36,156 nt of DNA from a bacterium. Lineage in GTDB: Bacteria; Actinomycetota; Acidimicrobiia; Acidimicrobiales; CATQHL01. The stretch is taken from the NCBI GenBank assembly GCA_026706565.1, contig JAPOYM010000030.1, forward strand, positions 1 through 36,156. The letters run 5' to 3'. Both the position numbers and the translations under genes were made by a program. The notes below the pieces were generated by a model. The model worked only from the letters and a program-made list of their open reading frames with translations, was not told the DNA's origin and ran no database searches. Below are positions 25,595 to 33,847 of this stretch, piece by piece (the stretch's first letter is position 1; every line of letters starts with the position of its first letter).

Positions 25595-26029
25595 ATGACA
25601 CTCTGGACCCCCGGCGGCGAGCACCATGTGCCGAGAGAGCCGCAGCCTGAGAGCGCCGGCCCGGCGGGCGACGAAGCGGTCCCCGGCGCGGAGCAAATCA
25701 ACCTGGAGGACCTGGATCCTGAGGACCGCGAGCGGGCCGAGGAGATCCTGGCCAAACTGGCCGCCGCCCGTGAGCGGCTGGCCGCCGCCCCGCCCGAAGT
25801 GGTCGTCGCCAACCACGCCATGGGCCTGTACGAGCTGGGCGCCATCCACCTGACGGCCGAGCCGCCCCGCCCGGCGGCGGCACGCCTGGCGATCGACGCC
25901 ATGGGCGCTCTGGTGGAGGGCCTGGCCGGCCGTCTCGGCGACTCCGAGCCGACGCTCCGCGAGGCGCTGCAGAGCCTCCGCATGGTCTACGTCCAGCAGA
26001 CCTCGGGCGGCGACACGGAAGCCGGATAG
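25595..26029 (+). CDS. DUF1844 family protein
   Basis: 144 residues. A variable acidic N-terminus (1-60, with a helical EDRERAEEILAKLAAARERL stretch) precedes the DUF1844 core VVVANHAMGLYELGAIHL, then LAIDAMGALVEGLAGRLG and LREALQSLRMVYVQQ (about 69-133). The family's function is unknown to me; as I recall, it is often found beside infC-rpmI-rplT in actinobacteria. The ATG has an excellent GAGGAGG 5 bases upstream. It is transcribed away from infC. Confidence 0.88.
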   Translation: MTLWTPGGEHHVPREPQPESAGPAGDEAVPGAEQINLEDLDPEDRERAEEILAKLAAARERLAAAPPEVVVANHAMGLYELGAIHLTAEPPRPAAARLAIDAMGALVEGLAGRLGDSEPTLREALQSLRMVYVQQTSGGDTEAG

Positions 26030-26062
26030 CCGGCAGCGACATCCGTCGCGCTCCTCGAGACC

Positions 26063-26087
26063 GGTTTCCGGCCTTGGCCGGAATGAC
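26063..26087 (+). repeat. Intergenic palindromic repeat, copy 5 (DUF1844-hisG)
   Basis: GGTTTCCGGC-CTTG-GCCGGAATGAC: same family and orientation as copies 1-4 and 6, in the 108-base spacer before hisG. Confidence 0.82.
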
Positions 26088-26124
26088 GCGCCGCGCCGGA
26101 GGCCCGGGCCGGCGGAGGCGCCGG

Positions 26125-26130
26125 TAGCGT
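26125..26130 (+). promoter_or_regulatory. hisG -10 element (leaderless)
   Basis: TAGCGT ends 7 bases before the ATG at 26138, so transcription would begin at or one base before the start codon. No Shine-Dalgarno is needed or seen. Confidence 0.55.
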
Positions 26131-26137
26131 TGGCGGG

Positions 26138-27013
26138 ATGCTGCGCCTTGTGCTGCCGAAGGGATCCCTCGAGGCGGCCACGCTGGACCTGTTCGCCGAC
26201 GCCGACCTGAACGTGCGGCGAGTGTCGCGGGTGGACTACCGGGCCTCCATCGACGACCCGCGGGTCGATGACGTGCGCATCCTGCGGCCCCAGGAGATCC
26301 CCCGGTACCTCAGCGAGGGCATCTTCGACCTGGGGATCAGCGGCCGCGACTGGGTGACCGAGAGCGGCGCCGAGGTCGCCTCGCTGTGCCGCCTCGGCTA
26401 TTCCAAGGCCACGGACCGCCCGGTGCGCATCGTCGTGGCCGTCGCCGCCGACTCGCCGTACCAGAGCGCCGACGACCTGCCCGACGGGGTACGGGTCTCG
26501 ACGGAGTATCCCCGGCTGACCGGCAGCTTCTTCGCCGGTCGGGGCATCGAGGCCGACGTGCAGCTCTCCTACGGGGCCACCGAGGCCAAGGTGCCCGAGA
26601 TCGTGGACTGCGTGGTGGAGCTGACCGAGACCGGCGGCGCCCTGCGGGCAGCGGGCTTGCGCATCATCGACACCGTGCTGGTGTCCCACACCGAACTGCT
26701 CGCCAACCCGGCCGCCCACGACGATCCCCGCAAGCGCCACGCCATGGGCCAGATCGCCACGCTGCTGACGGGCGTGCTGGAGGCGCGGGGCCGCGTGCTG
26801 GTGAAGATGAACGTGCCGGCAGCCGCCCTGACGGCGGTCATCGACCTGCTGCCGTCGATGAAGGCGCCGACGGTGAACGAGCTCTACAGGGGCCAAGGGT
26901 TCGCCGTGGAGACAGTCGTGCCGAAGGCGGTCATCAACACGCTGATCCCCGAGCTCTCCGAGGCCGGCGCTACCGACATCCTGGAACTCCCCCTCGCCAA
27001 GATCGTCCACTGA
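26138..27013 (+). CDS. hisG: ATP phosphoribosyltransferase, long form
   Basis: First step of histidine synthesis (ATP plus PRPP). The protein has 291 residues: LRLVLPKGSLEAATLDLF at the start, DLGISGRDWV, TEYPRLTGSFF, the signature VDCVVELTETGGALRAAGL, and a C-terminal histidine-binding regulatory domain (about 215-291, ending DILELPLAKIVH). The length marks the HisG-long class, which needs no HisZ. No other his gene is adjacent, so it is expressed alone here from a leaderless promoter. Confidence 0.96.
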   Translation: MLRLVLPKGSLEAATLDLFADADLNVRRVSRVDYRASIDDPRVDDVRILRPQEIPRYLSEGIFDLGISGRDWVTESGAEVASLCRLGYSKATDRPVRIVVAVAADSPYQSADDLPDGVRVSTEYPRLTGSFFAGRGIEADVQLSYGATEAKVPEIVDCVVELTETGGALRAAGLRIIDTVLVSHTELLANPAAHDDPRKRHAMGQIATLLTGVLEARGRVLVKMNVPAAALTAVIDLLPSMKAPTVNELYRGQGFAVETVVPKAVINTLIPELSEAGATDILELPLAKIVH

Positions 27014-27046
27014 CCTCCCGGGCCGCCGGCCTGAGCGGGCCCCGAG

Positions 27047-28447
27047 CTAGGCGCCGCGCAGGATCCGCGAGAGGCGGTAGGCGGCGCGGGCCTCGCGGTC
27101 GGTGGCGTACTCGCGGTCGTCCGCCGCCCGGAGGATGCGCCGGCTGGAGCGGACGCCGATCCAGCGGAACGGCTCGGGCGCCCATGCGCGGGCGACGGCC
27201 CCCACCCACGGGAGGCTGGTGCGCTCGGTCTCGGACCCCAGGATCAGCTCGGCCATCGTCCGCCCCGCCAGGTTGGCGCAGGCCACGCCGGTGCCGACGT
27301 AGCCGCCGAAGAGGCCGATCCCCGCGCTGGGGTCGAAGGCGAGGCCCGGCAGCCAGTCGCGGGGGATGGCCAGCACCCCTCCCCAGCGGTGCGTGACCCG
27401 GGCGCCGACGAGCGGAGGCAGCAGCTCGACGAGCGTGTCGTGGATCAGCCGATGAGACCGCTCGTTCAGTTCGGTCCTCGGGTCGATGCGCGAGCCGTAC
27501 AGGTAGGGGACGCCGCGTCCGCCGAAGGCGATGCGGTGATCCGCGGTGAGCTGGCCGTAGATGACCATGTGGCGGTCGTCGCAGAACGTGGGGCGCCCCG
27601 GCAGGCCGATCTCGTCGAGGACGTCTGCCGCTAGGGGCTCGGTGGCGATCATCAGGGAGTAGACCGGCAGCACTGCCCGGCGCTGGCCGGCGAGGTCGCG
27701 GGTGTACGCCTCCGTCGCCCGCACGACCGCATCCGCGGTGACCGTGCCGCAGTCGGTGCGGACGCGGCGGGGGCCGAGTCCGGTGACCGTCGTCTGTTCG
27801 TAGACAGCCCCTCCGGCAGCCTCGACGACCTCCGCGAGGCCCACGACGAGCTTGGCGGGGTCGAGCGCAGCGGACGGTCCCAGCAGGATCCCCGAGTACA
27901 CGTCGGTGGCGTTGAGGTACCGGCGCGCCTCGGTGGCGTCGAGCAGGCGGATCTCGTCGCTCGTGAACCCCTGGGCGCGCAGCTCGTCGATCTCTTCGCG
28001 CTGGCGCTTCGCCTGGGGGGCGTTGCGCGCCAGGCGGATCGTGCCGCCCTTGGCGTAGTCGCAGCCGATCCCCTCGGCCGCCGAGACGCGCCCGATCTCC
28101 TCGACGGCGTCGAAGACCGCCCTGACGAGGCGCATGGCCTCGGCGTGGCTGGAGCGCTTTGCGTAGCGGGCGACGGTCCCCCCGGTGGATCCGCCGAGCT
28201 CGCCGCACGCCCAGCCGCCGTTGCGCCCGGACGCCCCGAACCCGCAGTGATGCCGCTCGAGGAGGGCGATCCGCAGCGACGGGTCGGCGCGGAGGAGGTA
28301 GTAGGCGGTCCACAGCCCGCTGAAGCCCCCGCCGACGATGGCGACGTCGAACTGCCGGTCGCCGTCGAGGGGCGGCCTGGCCTGAATCGGCGGATCGAAC
28401 CGGTCGAGCCACAGCGGGCGGGGGGTGGCCTCTGCGACCGTTGACAT
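27047..28447 (-). CDS. FAD-dependent amine oxidase (DAO family, PuuB-like)
   Basis: 466 residues with the FAD-binding DVAIVGGGFSGLWTAYYLL near 34-52, then CGFGASGRNGGWACGEL (the flavin-contacting region typical of this group), a central substrate domain (YSLMIATEPL, FGGRGVPYL) and the C-terminal GLFGGYVGTGVACANLAGRT FAD segment. Best guess is oxidation of putrescine, gamma-glutamylputrescine or another primary amine, strengthened by the neighbouring agmatinase and polyamine importer. It is divergent from that operon, with a promoter and operator-like palindrome just upstream. Sarcosine- or glycine-oxidase-like alternatives cannot be excluded. Confidence 0.85.
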   Translation of the reverse strand: MSTVAEATPRPLWLDRFDPPIQARPPLDGDRQFDVAIVGGGFSGLWTAYYLLRADPSLRIALLERHHCGFGASGRNGGWACGELGGSTGGTVARYAKRSSHAEAMRLVRAVFDAVEEIGRVSAAEGIGCDYAKGGTIRLARNAPQAKRQREEIDELRAQGFTSDEIRLLDATEARRYLNATDVYSGILLGPSAALDPAKLVVGLAEVVEAAGGAVYEQTTVTGLGPRRVRTDCGTVTADAVVRATEAYTRDLAGQRRAVLPVYSLMIATEPLAADVLDEIGLPGRPTFCDDRHMVIYGQLTADHRIAFGGRGVPYLYGSRIDPRTELNERSHRLIHDTLVELLPPLVGARVTHRWGGVLAIPRDWLPGLAFDPSAGIGLFGGYVGTGVACANLAGRTMAELILGSETERTSLPWVGAVARAWAPEPFRWIGVRSSRRILRAADDREYATDREARAAYRLSRILRGA

Positions 28448-28455
28448 CGCTCGTC

Positions 28456-28484
28456 ACCCTAGATATGTGCAGCGCATATCGCAA
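28456..28484 (-). promoter_or_regulatory. Amine oxidase promoter with operator in the spacer
   Basis: The minus strand has -35 TTGCGA (28479-28484), a 17-base spacer and -10 TAGGGT (28456-28461). The spacer is occupied by GATATGTGCAGCGCATATC (plus strand 28462-28480), a palindrome with perfect 6-bp arms GATATG/CATATC. A protein bound there would cover the promoter. The candidate ligand is the Lrp/AsnC protein encoded at 30444, but this is unproven. Confidence 0.55.
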
Positions 28485-28528
28485 GCAGTCAGCCCCGCTG
28501 ATTTCGGAATCCGTCGTGATGTCACCTA

Positions 28529-28551
28529 GACACTTCGGTTTTGCTAGTGTC
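28529..28551 (+). promoter_or_regulatory. Palindrome and extended -10 for the polyamine operon
   Basis: GACACT-N11-AGTGTC is a perfect hyphenated palindrome. Its right arm overlaps an extended -10, TGCTAGTGT (hexamer TAGTGT, 28545-28550), pointing at the plus-strand operon. No good -35 is present, which is usual for extended -10 promoters. The leader to 28677 would be about 120 bases; nothing further was recognised in it. Confidence 0.4.
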
Positions 28552-28676
28552 GCCGGTCGGAGCGAGGCGCGGGGACTCGCTCGGGAGAGAGGGCAGGTGC
28601 GTTCCATCAGACCCCTCAGCGGATCACGCGGGCCGCTGGGGCGGGCGGGGGCGCCCGGCGCCGCGCGGCGGCACCC

Positions 28677-29771
28677 ATGAGGAGGCCGCCGCTGCGGGTG
28701 CTGGACGCCGCCGGCTCGCCGGAGGAGATCGGTGCCGCGCACGGCCGCGCCCACGCCGCAGAGATCAAGGCCTACACCGCCGACCGGGTGGCGCTCGTGG
28801 CGTCGGGCGCCTGGACGGGCCGCCGCCTGCGGGCCGCCGAGGTGCTCGACATCGCCGAGACGATGCTGGGATCCCACGCGGCGCTCGACGCCGACCTGCA
28901 CGCCGAGATGCTGGCCATGGCCCGAGCGGCGGGGATCTCGCCGGCGGAGGCCGTCGTGGTGGGCGGCTTCACCGACTTCATCGACACGGTGCGGGCCGCC
29001 GCGGGCGCTGCCGCGGCCCCGGCCGCCGGCGAGGACGGCTGCACCGCCGTGCTGGTGCCCGACGGGCGCGCCGGCGGCGCCGGCTTCTTGGCCCAGACTT
29101 GGGACATGCACGCCTCGGCCACCGAGCATGTGCTGCTGCTGCGGGTTCGGCCCGACGCCGCCCCGGCGGCGCGGATCTTCACCACCGCCGGGTGCCTCGG
29201 CCAGATCGGCATGAACAGCCACGGCCTCTGCGTCGGCATCAACAACCTGACGGGCAGCGACGGGCGACCGGGTGTGACGTGGCCGTCGGTGGTACGGGCG
29301 ATGCTCAAGTGCTCCACCGCCCCCGAGGCCTTGGGCGTCCTGCTTGCCGCGGACCTCGCCGGCGCCCACAACTACCTGATCTTCGACCGCCGCGGAGAGG
29401 GCTTCAGCGTGGAGGCCATGCCGTCGGTGCGCCCGGTCACGGCGCTCGGCCACGAGCCGCTCGTCCACACCAACCACACGCTCGACGCCGCGGCCGGGGA
29501 GGTTCAGGCCGAGCGCGACCCGCGGCTGAGGCGCAGTTCACGCGCCCGTCTGGCCGCCGCCGCCGAGCTGCTGGCCGCCGGGCCGATCGACGCCGAACGG
29601 CTCTTCGCCCTGACACGCGAGCCGACAGCGATCTGCGTGACCGCGCAGGCGCCGTTCCACATCGAGTCCAGCGGGGCGGCGGTGATGAGGCCGCGGACCG
29701 GCGACTTCTGGGCCTGCTGGGGCCGCCCGGCGGAGAACGACTACCAGCGGGTCGAGGCCCCTGATGGCTGA
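28677..29771 (+). CDS. C45-family Ntn amidohydrolase (acyl-CoA:6-APA acyltransferase-like)
   Basis: 364 residues. The family self-cleaves before a cysteine that becomes the nucleophile; here the GEDGCTAV segment puts it at Cys122. An SPEEIGAAHGRAHAAEI start, FTDFIDT and FLAQTWDMH (after the cysteine), GQIGMNSHGLCVGINN and VHTNHTL complete the expected pattern. Members hydrolyse or transfer acyl groups on amides. In this operon an N-acylated amine or polyamine is a reasonable but unproven substrate. It is first in the operon and overlaps the GNAT gene by 8 bases. Confidence 0.85.
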   Translation: MRRPPLRVLDAAGSPEEIGAAHGRAHAAEIKAYTADRVALVASGAWTGRRLRAAEVLDIAETMLGSHAALDADLHAEMLAMARAAGISPAEAVVVGGFTDFIDTVRAAAGAAAAPAAGEDGCTAVLVPDGRAGGAGFLAQTWDMHASATEHVLLLRVRPDAAPAARIFTTAGCLGQIGMNSHGLCVGINNLTGSDGRPGVTWPSVVRAMLKCSTAPEALGVLLAADLAGAHNYLIFDRRGEGFSVEAMPSVRPVTALGHEPLVHTNHTLDAAAGEVQAERDPRLRRSSRARLAAAAELLAAGPIDAERLFALTREPTAICVTAQAPFHIESSGAAVMRPRTGDFWACWGRPAENDYQRVEAPDG

Positions 29772-30447
29772 AGCAGACGCGGTCATGGTCGGCGGGCGCT
29801 CCGGGCTGAGCTACGCCTGCATCCGCCCCGAGTGGGCCGCGGGCCTAGCCGCCCTGGAGCACGCCTCCTACCCGACGGCCAGCCGCGACGACCTCTACGA
29901 CGAAGCCAGCCTGCTGATGCTGGCGCGGGACTTCCCCGAGGGCTGCTTCGCCGGCTTCGACGGCGAGCTGCTGGTGGCCATGGGGCTGGGGGTCCGCACC
30001 CGCTTCGACCTCGACTGCCCCCAGCACACCATCGGCGACATCGTGCCGAGCGACCACAGCAGCAGCGGGCACTCGCCCGACGGCGACTGGTACTACGGCA
30101 CGGGCATCTCGACGCGCCCCGAATACCGGCGGCGCGGCATCGGCTCGGAGCTCTACGTGCTCCGCAAGCAGGTGTGCCGAGACCTGAACCTGCGCGGCAT
30201 CGTGGCGGGCGGCGTGATCCCCGGCTACGCCGACCACAAGCAGGACATGAGCGCGGAGGACTACATCGCCGAAGTGAGAGCCGGCCGGCTGTACGACCCG
30301 ACCCTGAGCTTCCAGCTGCGCAACGGCTTCGAGGCGCCCTGCGCCCTGGCTGACTACATCGAGGACCCGGCGGTGGACGACTACGCCGCGCTGATCGTCT
30401 GGCACAACCCCGACCATGTCGCCCCGGGCGCGGGGAGGGCCGCATGA
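29764..30447 (+). CDS. GNAT-family N-acetyltransferase
   Basis: 227 residues. The acetyl-CoA-binding motif is STRPEYRRRGIGSELYVLRK (about 117-136), preceded by the beta-strand WYYGTGI. A longer C-terminal part (ILHND-type YADHKQDMSAEDYIAEVRAG) distinguishes it from minimal GNATs. It probably acetylates an amine connected with the polyamine genes around it. It is coupled by overlap to the C45 hydrolase before it and by ATGA to the Lrp regulator after it. Confidence 0.85.
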   Translation: MAEADAVMVGGRSGLSYACIRPEWAAGLAALEHASYPTASRDDLYDEASLLMLARDFPEGCFAGFDGELLVAMGLGVRTRFDLDCPQHTIGDIVPSDHSSSGHSPDGDWYYGTGISTRPEYRRRGIGSELYVLRKQVCRDLNLRGIVAGGVIPGYADHKQDMSAEDYIAEVRAGRLYDPTLSFQLRNGFEAPCALADYIEDPAVDDYAALIVWHNPDHVAPGAGRAA

Positions 30448-30884
30448 TCGACGCTGTGGACCGCGAGATCATCAAGTGCCTGCAGACCGACGGCCGCATG
30501 GCCTACTCGGCGCTGGGCCGGCTGGTCGGCCTCTCCGACGCCGCTGCCCGCCAGCGCGTCCGGCGCCTCACCGCCCGGGGCGTCATCGACATCGTGGCGG
30601 TCACCGACCCCGTGAAGATCGGGCTGGGCTACCAGGCGCTGCTGGGCGTCACCGTCACCGACGACGCCCGCAAGCTGGCCGGGCAGATCGGCGCCATGGA
30701 CGACGCCGTCTACATCGTGCTGACCGCCGGCCGCTACGACCTCATCGTGGAGTTGGTGTGTACCGACGGCGATACCTTCGTCAGCCACGTCAACGACATC
30801 CGCACCATGGACGGCGTCATGAGCGTCGAGACCCTCCCCTACCTCGGTATAACCAAGCAGACCTACGACTGGGGGGTGGGATGA
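30444..30884 (+). CDS. Lrp/AsnC family transcriptional regulator
   Basis: 146 residues. The N-terminal helix-turn-helix has DAVDREIIKCLQTDGRMAYS and LSDAAARQRVRRLTARGVI; the C-terminal RAM (ligand-binding) domain has GYQALLGVTV, DDAVYIVLTAGRYDLIVELV and VMSVETLPYLGITKQTYDW. It most likely senses an amino acid, agmatine or polyamine and controls this operon and perhaps the divergent oxidase. It overlaps both neighbours by 4 bases. Confidence 0.92.
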   Translation: MIDAVDREIIKCLQTDGRMAYSALGRLVGLSDAAARQRVRRLTARGVIDIVAVTDPVKIGLGYQALLGVTVTDDARKLAGQIGAMDDAVYIVLTAGRYDLIVELVCTDGDTFVSHVNDIRTMDGVMSVETLPYLGITKQTYDWGVG

Positions 30885-31858
30885 CCGCCGAGCGCATCGA
30901 AGGCGACCAGGCCTTCCGCAGCGAGGGCCTCGGCGGGCGCCGCCCGGAGATGACCTACGGCGGCGCGGTGTCGTTCCTGCGCCGCAAGTACACCCGCGAC
31001 ATCGCCGGCGCCGACATCGTCGTGTCGGGGGTCCCCTTCGATATGGCGACCTCCAACCGGCCCGGCGCCCGGCTCGGGCCGCGGGCGATCCGCGCCGCCT
31101 CTGCGGGCCTCGCCGAACTGGAGGCCTACCCCTTCGGGTTCGACCCCTTCGACCATCTGGCGATCGCCGACTACGGCGACTGCTTCATCGACTACGGGCA
31201 CCCCGAGGCCGCGGTCGAGCGCATCGAGGCGCACGCCCGGGAGATCCTGGCCCACGACGCCACGATGGTCACCCTCGGCGGCGACCACTTCATCACCTAT
31301 CCCCTGCTGCGGGCACACGCCGAGAAGTTCGGGCCGCTGTCGCTCGTACACTTCGACGCCCACTGCGACACCTGGCCCGACGACGGCGACCGCCTCGACC
31401 ACGGTTCGATGTTCCTGCGGGCGGCGCGGGAAGGGATCATCGACCCGGCCTCCTCGGTGCAGATCGGCATCCGCACCCACAACAGCGACACCTTCGGTTT
31501 CACGATCCTCGGCGCCCCGTGGGTACACCGCGAGGGCATCGGGGCCACCGTCCAGGTGGTCCGGGAGGTGGTGGGCGGCGCCAAGGCCTACCTCACCTTC
31601 GACATCGACTGCCTCGACCCGGCGTTCGCCCCCGGCACGGGCACGCCGGTGGCGGGCGGCCTCACGACCGCGCAGGCCCTGGAGGCCGTCCGGTCGCTGG
31701 GCGGCCTGGACCTCGTCGGCATGGACGTCGTCGAGGTGTCGCCGCCCTACGACGTGGCCGAGACGACCGCGCTGGCGGCGGCGACCCTCGCCCACGACTT
31801 CATCTGCACCCGGGCCGTGCGGGCCGGGGCGGCGGGCGTCGAGTACGGGCGCACCTGA
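30881..31858 (+). CDS. speB: Agmatinase-type ureohydrolase
   Basis: 325 residues. The dinuclear manganese site is complete: GGDHF (about 131-135), FDAHCDT and FDIDCLDPAFAPGTGTPV. The family splits urea from a guanidino compound; agmatine (giving putrescine) is the leading candidate because the next genes encode a polyamine importer. Guanidinobutyrate or guanidinopropionate remain possible. The start ATG at 30881 overlaps the Lrp gene stop by 4 bases and has a G-rich ribosome-binding stretch. The frame is open further upstream inside the Lrp gene, but that part does not match the family. Confidence 0.88.
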   Translation: MTAERIEGDQAFRSEGLGGRRPEMTYGGAVSFLRRKYTRDIAGADIVVSGVPFDMATSNRPGARLGPRAIRAASAGLAELEAYPFGFDPFDHLAIADYGDCFIDYGHPEAAVERIEAHAREILAHDATMVTLGGDHFITYPLLRAHAEKFGPLSLVHFDAHCDTWPDDGDRLDHGSMFLRAAREGIIDPASSVQIGIRTHNSDTFGFTILGAPWVHREGIGATVQVVREVVGGAKAYLTFDIDCLDPAFAPGTGTPVAGGLTTAQALEAVRSLGGLDLVGMDVVEVSPPYDVAETTALAAATLAHDFICTRAVRAGAAGVEYGRT

Positions 31859-31868
31859 GGAGACGGCG

Positions 31869-32939
31869 ATGACCGAGCGCGTCCCCGCCGTGAGGATCGC
31901 CGGCATCACCAAGCGCTTCGGCGACGTCACCGCCGTGGACGACATCGACCTCGAGATCGGCGACGGCGAGTTCTTCGCTCTGCTAGGTCCGTCGGGCTGC
32001 GGCAAGACCACCACGCTGCGCATGATCGCGGGGCTCGACTTCCCGACGATGGGCAGCCTCAAGATCTTCGGAGACGAGGTGGGCACCCTGCCGCCCAACA
32101 AGCGCCCGGTGAACACGGTGTTCCAGGCCTACGCCCTGTTCCCCCACATGAACGTGGCCGACAACATCGCCTTCGGGCTGAAGATGCAGAAGGTGGACCG
32201 CCTCGAACGCGACCGGCGCGTGGCCGAGGCGGTGGGCCTGGTGCAGCTCGGCGGCATGGAGGGCCGGCGGCCCAACCAGCTCTCCGGCGGGCAGCAGCAG
32301 CGCGTGGCACTGGCGCGCGCCCTCGTCAACCGACCCAAGGTGCTGCTGCTGGACGAACCCCTCGGCGCCCTGGACCTGAAACTGCGCCAGGAGATGCAGC
32401 TCGAGCTGAAGGCCCTGCAGCGCGAGGTGGGGATCACCTTCGTGTTCGTGACCCACGACCAGGAGGAGGCCCTCACCATGAGCGACCGCATCGCGGTGAT
32501 GCACGAGGGCCGGCTCTTGCAGACCGGCGCCCCCGAGGACATCTATCAGCGCCCCTCCAACCGATTCGTGGCCGACTTCATCGGGCGGACCAACCTGCTG
32601 GAGGGCACCGTGGCGTCGGCCGGCGAGGTGGTGTTGAGCAACGGAATGCGGGTGCAGGCCGCCTCCGAGCACGCCTTCGGCGCCAAGGTGGCGGTGAGCC
32701 TGCGGCCCGAGCAGGCCTTCCTGCACCGCCGCGGCGGCGCCCCCGGCGGTTGGCCGAGCATCGACGGGGTGCTGCGCGAGGTCACCTACGTGGGCAACGC
32801 CCTGGTCCACTCCGTGGCGGTGGACTGGATCACCATCGAGGTGCGCGCCCCGCACCGCTCCACCGAGACGCCGCTTCAGGTGGGCGACGACGTGAGCGTG
32901 AGCTGGGCGCCCGGCGGGGTCACCGTGGTGGGCGACTGA
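31869..32939 (+). CDS. potA: Polyamine ABC transporter ATP-binding protein
   Basis: 356 residues. Walker A GPSGCGKTTTLRMIAG, Q-loop region VFQAYALFPHMNV, signature LSGGQQQRVALARAL, Walker B LLLDEPLGALD and switch His in VTHDQEEA, then a C-terminal TOBE-type domain (about 285-356). Energises import through the following two permeases. AGGAG lies ahead of the ATG, 10 bases after the ureohydrolase gene; it overlaps the next gene by one base. Confidence 0.94.
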   Translation: MTERVPAVRIAGITKRFGDVTAVDDIDLEIGDGEFFALLGPSGCGKTTTLRMIAGLDFPTMGSLKIFGDEVGTLPPNKRPVNTVFQAYALFPHMNVADNIAFGLKMQKVDRLERDRRVAEAVGLVQLGGMEGRRPNQLSGGQQQRVALARALVNRPKVLLLDEPLGALDLKLRQEMQLELKALQREVGITFVFVTHDQEEALTMSDRIAVMHEGRLLQTGAPEDIYQRPSNRFVADFIGRTNLLEGTVASAGEVVLSNGMRVQAASEHAFGAKVAVSLRPEQAFLHRRGGAPGGWPSIDGVLREVTYVGNALVHSVAVDWITIEVRAPHRSTETPLQVGDDVSVSWAPGGVTVVGD

Positions 32940-33847
32940 TGACGCTAGCCGCCGCACCCCCCGAGGAGGCCGCAGCCGGCGCGGCCACCCCGGAGTTCGA
33001 GCGGGCCGCGGCCCGCGCCGAGTCGCGGCGGGGCTTCCTGATCGCCGGGCCCGCGTACCTGTACCTCGTTGTCTTCTTCGCCGTCCCGCTGGGGATCGTC
33101 TTCGCGTACTCCTTCGCCGACCGCAACCGGTTCGGAGAAGCCGTCTTCACCGACCCCGGATTCGACGCCTACCGCCGCCTGGCCGAGCCGATCGTGCGGG
33201 ACATCCTGTTCCGGTCGCTGTGGCTGGCGCTGCTCACGACCGGCATCTGCCTGCTGATCGGCTATCCGTTCTCCTACTTCCTCACGACCCGCAGCCCGAG
33301 GGCGCGGAACATCCTGCTGGTGTTCGTGATGATCCCGTTCTGGTCGAACTTCCTGGTGCGCAACTACGCCTGGCGGGTGATCCTGGGCAAGGACGGCATC
33401 ATCAGCCGCATCGCAGACTTCCTGGGGCTCGGCGAGGCAGAGATCCTCTTCACGCCGAGCGCGGTGGTGCTGGGCTTGGTGTACGGGTTCCTGCCGTTCA
33501 TGATCCTGCCGCTCTACGCCTCCATCGAGCGGATCGAGTCGTCGCTCATCGAGGCGGGGCGCGACCTCTACGCCTCCGGCTGGCAGAGCTTCCGGCGGAT
33601 CCTGTTCCCGCTGTCCAAACCGGGCGTGATCGCGGGGTCGATCCTGGTGTTCGTGCCGAGCCTGGGGGCCTACGTGACACCGGAGATCCTCGGCGGCGCC
33701 AAGACCACCCTGCTGGGCAGCTACATCGTGACGCAGTTCCTGACCGCCCGGAACTGGCCGGTGGGCGCCTCGCTGTCGTTCGTGCTGATGGCCGTGATGC
33801 TCGTCGCCACCATCGTCTACTTCCGAGCCGGCGGGCGGAACCTGTGA
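32939..33847 (+). CDS. potB: Polyamine ABC transporter permease (PotB-type)
   Basis: 302 residues, about six membrane helices. First helix AYLYLVVFFAVPLGIVFAYS (about 39-58). The EAA loop that docks on the ATPase reads EAGRDLYASGWQSFRRILFPL. The ATG overlaps the potA stop (TGATG). It is followed by its partner permease with a 4-base overlap. Confidence 0.93.
   Translation: MTLAAAPPEEAAAGAATPEFERAAARAESRRGFLIAGPAYLYLVVFFAVPLGIVFAYSFADRNRFGEAVFTDPGFDAYRRLAEPIVRDILFRSLWLALLTTGICLLIGYPFSYFLTTRSPRARNILLVFVMIPFWSNFLVRNYAWRVILGKDGIISRIADFLGLGEAEILFTPSAVVLGLVYGFLPFMILPLYASIERIESSLIEAGRDLYASGWQSFRRILFPLSKPGVIAGSILVFVPSLGAYVTPEILGGAKTTLLGSYIVTQFLTARNWPVGASLSFVLMAVMLVATIVYFRAGGRNL

Noticed and set aside
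25361-27010. 549-residue minus-strand frame opposite hisG and the DUF1844 gene
   Set aside because: His/Gly/Gln-rich composition typical of antisense frames, and hisG and DUF1844 are clearly coding on the other strand.
26970-29477. 835-residue minus-strand frame
   Set aside because: Covers the divergent oxidase and C45 genes in wrong frames; no recognisable domain.
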